Below, in pieces: positions 56,143 to 64,000 of a stretch of DNA of 64,000 nt (positions within the stretch are counted from its first letter, which is position 1; each line of letters begins with the position of its first letter). The position numbers were made by a program, and so were the translations under genes. The DNA lies in assembly GCA_003415625.1 (NCBI GenBank), contig PYIU01000011.1:1749001-1813000 (forward strand). Reading direction: 5' to 3'. Origin of the DNA: Aquanectria penicillioides (taxonomy: Eukaryota; Ascomycota; Sordariomycetes; Hypocreales; Nectriaceae). A model generated the notes under the pieces. It was not told the origin of the DNA, did not search any database, and saw only the letters and a program-made list of their open reading frames with translations.

Positions 56143-57875
56143 TCATCCGCTATCCGTTGACTTTTGTACCTTCCTCGCATCAATGCCTTCCCTGATGCAC
56201 CGAAGCGGCCATTCAATCCAATGACGCCAAGATGATGATAATTCACCCTCGATAACAGTCGCAACTTTCTCGCTCCATCCATGAAGATACCAGTACTCAT
56301 GCTCCAGGCATACCACCAGACTAGCAAAATACATGAGTATTACCAGGGCCAGAGGATCGGCGGCACCAATGAGCTCAATGAAGCCCTTTGGGAGAAACAT
56401 GGTCCATATCCAAAGGCGACCCTGGCTTGACGCGGATGACAAGGTTATCGAACACGTCAGATCTAGCGCGTCTAGCGCCGCCAAGTAGTGTTGTATTTCT
56501 TCAATGGTGATTTGAGGTTTACTTATTCGGCAAAACTCTCGAAGCAGTTTGATCTTGTCTTTGAACATGAGGTCGTCCCTCAATGGTGTGAGAGCGTCAA
56601 GTCGTGGCTGTCGGTTGAAGATTGGGGCGAGAGGGCCGGTGCTCGTCCACTGCCCAGGTTCCGTTGATAGGATGCCTTTTACGCCTTTCGTTGAGTATTT
56701 CATTAGCAAGAAGATCTAAAGCACAGCGGTGGATGAAGTATGTACGAGAAAGTAAGCAAATCGAGTTCATTACCTTGTAATAACATAAAACACTGCGATA
56801 TATCGTATGGGCGAAGAGTTCTTGGTGGGTTTGCTATGGCGTAGGTTTCGAGCAAGAATATAAGGCCGGCGTGCATAAAGCAAGCGTCCACATTTTCACT
56901 TGTGATGTTGCTAAGTCTTGGGGAGAAGGACGCGACAGCGAGACGCTGGTGGCGTTTTGACGCAGAAATCCACTCGTGGCTCTGGTCAGGCGCAAGATAG
57001 GCAAGATGTAGTGCTGATATGGCTAGAATACCGTGTCGAAGGTAGTCCTATACTTCAGTGAGCAATCCGATGGGGTGAGCGACGCATGCCACTGAGGGCA
57101 CGTACGTGCATTGCTGGGGCTCTTCTCTTACATAGGTAAACGCCAAGGACGGCACTGTGTCTCTCCAGATCTGTTGTACTGAAGGGTCATCGGCTAAAGT
57201 GAGATAAGCTGATGTTGAAAAGTGGTGTATGAGTCGAAGGTCTTGCACTTGGTGCTCGGGACAAGAGCAGCTTGGCACCTCGGGCTCAGGCGGCGGTTTT
57301 TCTGGCCCGGGCATGTTTACAAAGTCGTCAAACTCGTCAGAGAGACATTTGAGAAGGCCTTTGATGCGAGCTGCCCTCGTTGTGACTGCGCTAGTCCGTG
57401 TGCGGCGAGATCTGGTTGGAACCGTGGACAACCTACCGGTACTAGTGAGATCGAGATGAGATGTAACATGCGCGGCGGCATCAGCAGCAGCGACAGTATT
57501 ACTTGGCTCGAACGATGGCGGAGAGTGGTGGCCCTCCTGATCCAAGCCTGTAGCCGCATCCGCCTGTGGGCTTTGCGATCTCAGGGCCAGGCTACACGTC
57601 ACTTGGTGTCGAATACAGTTGGAGCAAGGCCGTTTCTCGTCGCACTGGACACATGCTTGTCAGAGGGCGGACCAGAAGCGAGATCAACGGGGCAGGGCCG
57701 CAGGGGAGAAAAGAACGGGTAAATCGGCCATGCGGTAGAGTATCGGCAGAAACAGGCTGTAACAAAGCAAATCGGAGACTGCGCTCACCTTGACGCGTCT
57801 GGTCTTGCAGCGGACACAGCCATTGCGGGACTTTCTATGTCCAACACGACACTTGCCCATGGTCGGATGAGCCAT
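56143..57875 (-). CDS. Zn2Cys6 transcription factor (fungal-specific domain 2 type)
   Basis: A four-exon model (57875-57789, 57644-57132, 57047-56774, 56684-56143) joins in phase for 471 residues. The first intron splits the zinc cluster: RKSRNGCVRCKTRRVK is joined to CDEKRPCSNCIRHQVTC, giving all six cysteines near residues 14-41. An in-frame TAG at 57048 is the acceptor of intron 2 (GTAAGAG to TATAG) and is not a defect. Downstream come YDYLRHGILAISALHLAYL, HEWISASKRHQRLAV and FMLLQGVKGILSTEPGQW, followed by TGPLAPIF. These are the signature of the sterol-uptake-control-like fungal regulator group. The alternative start MGKCRVGHRKSRNG is at 57860. The DNA target is unknown. It is divergent from the drug transporter at 58620 and may regulate it. 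Confidence 0.82.
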
Positions 57876-58619
57876 GCGGGCAAAGCATCGATTATTCAAT
57901 GGGTGATGAACGGACTGAGGAATCGAGTGAATCCGTCAGATGGCCACTGTGGGTCGTGAGTCTCTGCCCCCTCGTCCTAGGGCCGAAATACGCACCGTCT
58001 AAATCGTTCCTTGGTGCTGGCCTTGTCGTCTATTTGGGCTTAGCGAGATCGTCCGATGCCCCGTTCTGGCCATGGCGCGCGTCTCCACGGCTCCACGAGT
58101 CAAACCGGAGTGCGAGACCAGGATGCTCGGGTTCGTTTACTCGTATTTGTCGGCCCCCCCATAAAATCTCGAATAAATGGACGAATCGAGAATCATGAAG
58201 CCTCATGACGGACGGGGCGCGCAAGCCAGACCCGGCGCCCCCTGATCAACACCGGGCTCTTCCCCAAGGCCGAAGAGGGACGCGGCTAGGATGCTCGGTT
58301 TCGTACCTTCGCTTTCTGGCTCTGCAAACGAAGCCTCTTGTCATCAGGGGCGTTTCTTATGGCCAGTGCTACACCTGAGCCCAGTTTACCGCTGTCTCGG
58401 AGATTAGGCCGCTGGCCTTAGGCCCGCGCGGGATCTTGGTACTGTCCGTCATGCATAATAGATAATGGATATAATGGCCATCGGTGCGCCGTTCTGTCGT
58501 GAGTGGCTTGATTCCTCAGTGAGCATCGGTGGAAGTCTCTTCACGCTCCCTCACATCCCGACACTCATTCAAGTGTGAGCTGGTCCAACAGCCTCGCACA
58601 CAACCTTTTCTTTCGTCCC
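57876..58619. promoter_or_regulatory. Divergent promoter region between Zn2Cys6 regulator and DHA1 transporter
   Basis: A 744-bp region between divergently read genes and GC-richer than other gaps. The arrangement of a regulator facing a drug transporter is often self-contained in fungi. No specific operator could be singled out. Confidence 0.35.
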
Positions 58620-60409
58620 ATGGCTGACTACAACTCATCCGAGGCAGGACCTGCCACCGGCACCGAGTTGGAGGATTTGTCCGGGTTCCAATCCGCGTCT
58701 GATTTGGAGGGCGCCACCATAAGGCCAGAATCTGCCCAAGCGACAAACGAAAAAATGGATACAGCGCCTGGAACTCCCATCGCCGACGAGGACCCAAACG
58801 TGATCGACTGGGATGGCCCTGGTGATACCGAAAACCCCATGAACTGGACTGAGAACAAAAAATGGTTCAATCTCAGCGTCATCTCAGCACTAACTCTTGT
58901 GACGTGAGCTTGACCTCAACACCACCATAAACGCGTTAACTAACAACCCCTTGTTTTTAGGCCACTTGTATGCAGCAACTCTCGACTAAACTCACCACGT
59001 TTCACCAGCTAATTAGAGCGCCAGGGTTCCTCCATGTTTGCTCCCGGTATTCCCAAGATCATGGTTGAGTTTCATGAAACATCGTCAACAGCCGCCACTT
59101 TTGTCCTTTCCATCTACGTCCTAGGATTCGCCTTTGGTCCTCTTTTGGTAGCGCCTCTGAGTGAAACGTACGGGCGAGCACCGCTGTACCAGTGGGGCAA
59201 TGTTCTCTTCGTCCTCTTCACCATTGGTACCGCTCTCGCTCAAAATATGTCGATGCTCATGGCCTTCCGATTCCTCATGGGCCTTGCCGGTTCCGTCCCC
59301 ATCACAATTGGCAGTGGAAGTATCGCAGACCTTATGCCTGTTGAAAAGCGCGGAAAAGCCATGGCAATCTGGGCATTGGGACCTCTGCTTGGTCCCTGTA
59401 TCGGTCCTGTGGCTGGCGGTTACCTTATTAAAGCTGCCGGGTGGAGATGGGTATATTGGCTTGTTCTCATTGTCGTAAGTGTTCAAACCCTAGGATGTGG
59501 ATGATTCACCATCTCACCCAATCACAGAGTGGAATATTTGTCCCCCTCTCGTTTCTGCTCGTCAAAGAGACGTTCGCCCCAGTCCTCCTTGAACGCAAGG
59601 TCAAGAAGCTTCGCAAGGAAACCGGAAACCCGAATCTTCGCAGCAAGCTTCAAGCATCCGGCACAGTGCAAGACGCGTTGAAACTGGCCATCGTTCGCCC
59701 TTTTAAGCTGCTCATTCTGACACCCATTGTAACTTTGATGGCGTTTTACATTGCCATCACCTATGGTATCCTATATCTCTTGCTTACCACATTCTCATTT
59801 GTTTTCACGGGTCAATATGGATTTGACGAGGGCACTTCTGGTCTCGCATACCTACCATCTGGCATTGGCATGATGATCGGCGTCGTCACGTTTGGTGCCC
59901 TCTCCGACATTGTCGTCAAGAAACACCAGGCCAAGGGTGAAGAACACAGACCGGAAATCCGAATTGCCCCGTCCTTCACCCTCCCCTGCAGCTGCGTCCT
60001 TCCGGTTGGACTGTTTATTTACGGCTGGACAACATATCATGGCGTGCACTACATTGTCCCGATGCTTGGTGTCGTCATCTTTACTGCCGGACTGATGGGA
60101 GTCATGGTAAGCGAACTCTTTATCCCGAAACGTGAGTTGAGTTGCTAATAACAGTCTCAGATGTGTATTCAAAACTATCTTCTCGACGTATACCCGAAGT
60201 ATGCTGCTTCCGTTACCGCAGCTCTAGCAGTTCTTCGATCCCTCGCGGGAGCTCTGATCCCCCTTGGCGGACTGGAAATGTACGACGCCCTCGGACTCGG
60301 CTGGGGCAACAGCCTCTTGGGTTTCATTTGCGTTGCTATGATCCCTATTCCACTCAGTTTCTATATTTATGGTCCTAGATTGAGGAAGCGATTCAATCCC
60401 AAACTTTAA
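58620..60409 (+). CDS. MFS multidrug transporter, DHA1 type (polyamine/drug:H+ antiporter-like)
   Basis: Five exons (58620-58903, 58961-58967, 59025-59474, 59528-60106, 60161-60409) join in phase for 522 residues. Exon 2 has only 7 nt and supplies the TPL of TPLGSSMFAPGIP, the conserved TM1 sequence of this family. The acidic cytosolic N-terminus leads to DWDGPGDTENPMNW, the classic DHA1 pre-TM1 motif. GPLLVAPLSETYGRAPLYQ is motif A, followed by RFLMGLAGSVPITIGSGSIADL, then KRGKAMAIWALGPLLGPCIGPVAGGYL (motif C), with GWRWVYW closing TM6. A cytosolic loop (FAPVLLERKVKKLRKETGN) separates the halves. The protein should export small toxic compounds or polyamines at the plasma membrane using the proton gradient. 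The C-terminus is intact. Confidence 0.9.
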
Positions 60410-60641
60410 TATGTTTATAGGTCAAACATGTCTTTTATGGCGTTGTAAGTATGTCAAAACGATAAAAGGTGTCGACCATTACACTTGCATATTGTATTCA
60501 AATAGATCTATAGATGAGCGATTTGGTGTCTCAGCAGGTATTCGTTAGCTGATATTAGATGGATCTTAGTTTTAACACCTTCAAGCTAATTAAATCAAAC
60601 AATCACAAGAATGGACCCAAAATGAAGCTACAATGTGTCGA
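60410..60641. other. Short convergent intergenic region
   Basis: The 3' ends of the transporter and the ankyrin-type gene meet here. No gene is seen. Confidence 0.35.
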
Positions 60642-62908
60642 TTAACTCAAACGTAGAGCGCCATCATAATAACACTCATTAATCGTGCCCCAGAATTCAC
60701 CTGCCAGCCTCTCACGGTCAACGTTCCATTCGAATACCCAATCTGAAACCTTTGATCCATAATCGATTCTAGAAAGCATCACCGGCACCTTGTCGCACAC
60801 ATATGCCCCTGTGCTTGGTAACCAATACCTGAAAGTTAACACGAAGTCGAGATATTCCGCCTCAAGGCTCTTTTCTCGAGTGATCCGCTCCGATTCCCTT
60901 CGGCCATACTCCGCCAAATCTATTCCACTGTTCATTATTCGCCACAGCCATTCCGTCACCGGAGCCGTGATGGTGCCTTTCCAATTCGAGTGCCGACCTT
61001 CTGTGGAGTTCAATGGCGCCTCACCAAGGTCATAGTCGTCAAGAAATGTCCCCCTCAGAACTGAAATTAACGGGGTTCCAGACCATTTGGGAACAACAGT
61101 TGTCAAATTAACGTGTGCCTGTTGATCCAGTCGAATATCTTCCCAATAGTGCATCTCTTTTGTTGACGACCTTCGCAAAAGGGCGCAACATATATTGTCC
61201 CATCTTCTGTTGCCCTTTTTATCAACATTGCCATCAGTGGCTCCGGAACAATAGAGACGCTTGCCACGGCGATATCGAGCAAATCCGATGGCAGCAGTGT
61301 GTAAAATGCTCATTTCACCTCCAGTTGCACTCGGTTTCTTATCCAAGTCGTACAGTATTCTCTGTCCAGAGAGAAACAAAACAACATCAGGGTGGGGATG
61401 TTGGGCTGGTTTACCTGTCAGCACGTACAGTCGACAAGCACGTAATAGGTACAGTTCTGGTTCATTGAAATACGACGGCATGGCTCTTCTCTGAAACTGG
61501 GTCAATATACTGACGTCTGTGGTTCCACAACCACAACCAAGAATAAAAAATGGCATCCTCTCGGCAATTTCTAAGCCGTCAGCACTTTTCTCTAGTATGT
61601 TCATTAATTCCTCATTCAATTTCTCTCCCACCCCTGAGCTTGTTGTAAGCGATCTCAAGAGATTTAATTGTAACGGCGTACTGTTCACATTATCAATAAA
61701 TGCAGTATTGAAACATTCCCCCAAATCGAAGTCATGATAGATATCAAGGGGTACTCGAGAATTCATTTGCTTACAAGCCATTATTTGTTTTCTCATTAAC
61801 GCAGTCTTGAAGGCCGCATTCTAGAAGCAATTTGCACATGGATAGATTATTTGAGTAGACGGCATACTAATCTCGTCAAAACACAACAGTCTTTTGAATG
61901 CACTGCATAACTTACATGAAGTAAGGAGGTGCCCTGATCATCTCTATCCAAAGGAGATGCCTTTCTGCACTCAAAGAGACGTATCATTCCATCGAGGTCG
62001 CCAGCTGCCACTGTCACGAAAATTTCTTCATATCTAGACCGGAAATGATAGGATCTTAGATTCAATTGAATCGAATCTTCAAAGTGGCTCCGAAGTTGGA
62101 TTTTCCAGGCTTTCGTTGACACCCACTTTGGAAATTTAACATTGCATGAGAATATCTCCTCATTCCATGATTTCTCAGGGCATGCCAGATCCTGTTCTTT
62201 GAGAAGAATTTGAGGCCTAACTCCATCCGCTAGTTCGCACGGCGGCAAAGTTGAAAGAGTTGTGAAATTCTCGGTGCTTATTTGGGTGGTCTGCGCGCTG
62301 TCGTTCATAGCTAACCTTCGGGTCTGTCCCGGGGTATCGAGTAACTGGTCTTGAACGAAGCGTCTCCGTATCTCATTTGATGATTCTCTGTGTTAAATTA
62401 GTATGTTAATTCGAGGTTGAATATTATTTAGAGAATAATGAAAAAAAAAAAAAAAACTGTTCCCTTACGTCAAATACCATCTAGAGCAAAAATCCAACAT
62501 TCTCAAGATCTCATCTAGGTCTGCATCCAGATGATCCAAGTCTTTCTTCAAAACCGATTTGACGACAGATATCTTTCGTCTTAAGTCTTTGTGGGTATGT
62601 AATTTCTTGTTCAATCCATAAGCAACCTCTGATGTGGACTTGATCTTTTTATAACATCGGTCAATTTGTTCCATCAGTACCCTGTTATTTTGCAATAGCA
62701 TGACGAACGCAGGATCGCTTGTCTCATGTTTCATATCCAGAAGCCTGGCCTGAATGATATTCAACCACTGTAAATGATCAATAATCTTTTGGGGAGCCTG
62801 ATTAACTTGATCACAGAACCTTTTTGTCTCGGCGTGAATGTGGAAGAGCCGCGCAGCAAACTCCGCCAGAGCAAGCGCATTTACTACGACTCCAAGAATT
62901 TCCGCCAT
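60642..62908 (-). CDS. Fungal STAND N-terminal-domain protein with ankyrin sequence
   Basis: Exon 1 (62908-62469) encodes MAEILGVVVNALALAEF and amphipathic helices (KKIKSTSEVAYGLNKKL, VLKKDLDHLDADLDEILRML) like the Helo-like/fungal STAND N-terminal domain. Exon 2 is 62387-61916. The next acceptor is ambiguous. Splicing at 61867 adds a good ankyrin unit (LLHYAVYSNN, then KLLLECGLQD and NEKTNNG) but meets a TAA at 61771 and a one-base shift. Splicing at 61821 skips that unit and gives an intact 696-residue protein ending with WVFEWNVDRERLAGEFWG, a tail seen in many fungal ankyrin proteins. No NACHT or NB-ARC nucleotide-binding domain is present. It may act in cell-death or incompatibility signalling, by analogy with the N-terminal domain only. 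Possibly an eroding gene. Confidence 0.7.
62441..62456. repeat. Poly-A tract of 16
   Basis: Sixteen A residues (poly-T on the coding strand) lie inside intron 1 of the STAND-N/ankyrin gene, between donor and branch point. Such a run is prone to length error in sequencing but sits outside the coding frame. Confidence 0.9.
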
Positions 62909-64000
62909 TTAGAAAGATTTTCAACTTAAACGAGAAAAATAGGGTAAACTTGTAAAGGTAGAGCATCAGTGCCGCTAGGTTCGGATCAGAACCCTTATTA
63001 ATATTCCAGCGCGGTCCGGTCCTAGACATCGGCGCTTCATGCTGCCGCGCATTGGTGGACTTTTTGGTCATTGGAATTTATCAAGCCACGTTGGTTATTT
63101 CAAGACCAACAAGAAAGTGACGCCACCTTGAATGCACAGCCTTGAAATTGCACTCCTCTCTAGCCGCCTAATGGCACCCAACGTGTTTCAGTCCATGAGA
63201 CATATCGATAGATGGAGACTTCGTTGGGAAAGACACCACAGAAACTCGTGAAAATGCGTCTAGAAGGACTAAGCACTTCCGAGGGGTGGCTGAAGTATGC
63301 AAGTATCACGCAGGAGGTCGCCGTTTTAAGCCTTGACGAGCCGTTCAACAGGGCAACTAAGCCTAAGAATGGCGCAGTCGGAATGCCGTTTCAGACGACG
63401 GAGAATGAAACAATAGTCTGCAAGGAGAACTGTGAGAAGTATGATAAGTTGCGAGTTGGGCCATTATGGTGACGCCAATCATTTATTTATCAGCTTCTTT
63501 TCGCTCTCCAAGAGATTAGCAGCTGTTCAACGTGGTGTAAGCAGCCTTCAAGTGGTGATGAACGCTCGGGCTCAGGGCTCAATTCACCATATGACATTTT
63601 GACATCTTCGTGGAGATCGTTTGGTTCTGTGGGCCTTGATTCTAATGCTGGGGTACATTGGAATCTACTCCCGAACGGCCTTGTCGGGCTGAGCGATTCG
63701 CCGATCTCCTTACCCTGGGCCCTGAGAGCGTGAGATCAACTCCCCTGGTAACTCGAATTGTGAAATACTATTGGCTCCCAAAACTCCGTGCTAAATATCC
63801 GCTCGGTCGTTGAGCTTGTCTCGTCCACTCAGCGGACAGCTCGTAACGTACGACGCATCACTGCGAGCCACGCGTCTCACCTGCAGTGTAGCGAGATCCC
63901 CGCTGCCTCATCGGCCAGATGCCAATGGATCCTGGCATCATCCAGCCTCTTCCGCTTCTAGTTATGCACGCCGTCAGCAGGAACAGGTTTCCCTCAGTTG
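62909..64000. other. Right-edge intergenic region
   Basis: About 1.1 kb with no supported gene. A plus-strand open frame of 86 codons at 63212 has no domain and is overlapped by an antisense frame. If a gene begins here it must extend beyond the window. Confidence 0.35.

Noticed and set aside
56685..56773. Apparent frameshift between the third and fourth parts of the same gene
   Set aside because: An intron with a GCTAATG branch and an AAAG acceptor gives MLLQGVKGIL in phase, so no lesion is needed.
57048..57050. In-frame TAG in the second Zn2Cys6 gene that first looked like a nonsense mutation
   Set aside because: It is the 3' end of an 84-bp GTAAGAG...TATAG intron whose removal joins LAFTY to DYLRHGILAIS in phase.
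63212..63472. Plus-strand open frame of 86 codons near the right edge
   Set aside because: No domain, no codon signal that I could judge, and an overlapping antisense frame.
1..64000. tRNA, rRNA, CRISPR array, terminal inverted repeats or transposase genes
   Set aside because: None recognised on reading both strands; a covariance-model scan for tRNAs and a repeat-library search would be needed to exclude degenerate examples.

Overview
The window looks like accessory chromosome sequence from a filamentous ascomycete (Pezizomycotina). The evidence is the short (about 45-245 bp) GT-AG introns with CTAAC-like branch points, two Zn2Cys6 regulators, HET-domain proteins, a NACHT-WD40 receptor, fungal MFS families and a feruloyl esterase. 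I saw no rRNA, tRNA, CRISPR array, intact transposon or bacterial-style operon. Gene density is low, gaps are long, and several genes are broken, which fits a fast-evolving or subtelomere-like region. The species cannot be fixed from sequence alone.

Left part (1-12 kb): a possible small-molecule (probably aromatic) catabolic group. It holds the 5' end of a fumarylacetoacetate hydrolase family gene, a divergent SnoaL-like gene, a phenol-hydroxylase-type FAD monooxygenase, a short Zn2Cys6 regulator, a short-chain dehydrogenase and an MFS sugar-type transporter.

12-31 kb: a secreted beta-helix-like repeat protein, a ketopantoate reductase-like gene, two HET-domain genes (one with ankyrin repeats), an F-box-like gene and a single-pass kelch-repeat membrane protein. 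Three of these (near 13.73, 16.27 and 18.47 kb) need one extra C or G to restore their frame. This is either real decay or base under-calling in C/G runs.

33-50 kb: a paraoxonase/arylesterase-like gene, a TPR protein, a monocarboxylate-type MFS transporter, an aldehyde dehydrogenase pseudogene, a feruloyl esterase and a heavily mutated allantoate-type MFS pseudogene. The upstream region and first exon of that last gene have a diverged partial copy about 4 kb away. Together this looks like a decaying hydroxycinnamate-utilisation group.

50-64 kb: the standout gene is an intact 1653-residue receptor at 50423-55437 with a RelA/SpoT-like nucleotide-synthetase domain, a NACHT ATPase domain and about 13 WD40 repeats. 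It is followed by a second Zn2Cys6 regulator, a DHA1-type drug transporter with a 7-nt micro-exon, and a protein with a fungal STAND-type N-terminal domain plus ankyrin sequence. With the two HET genes, four of the window's loci belong to families linked to fungal nonself recognition or incompatibility.
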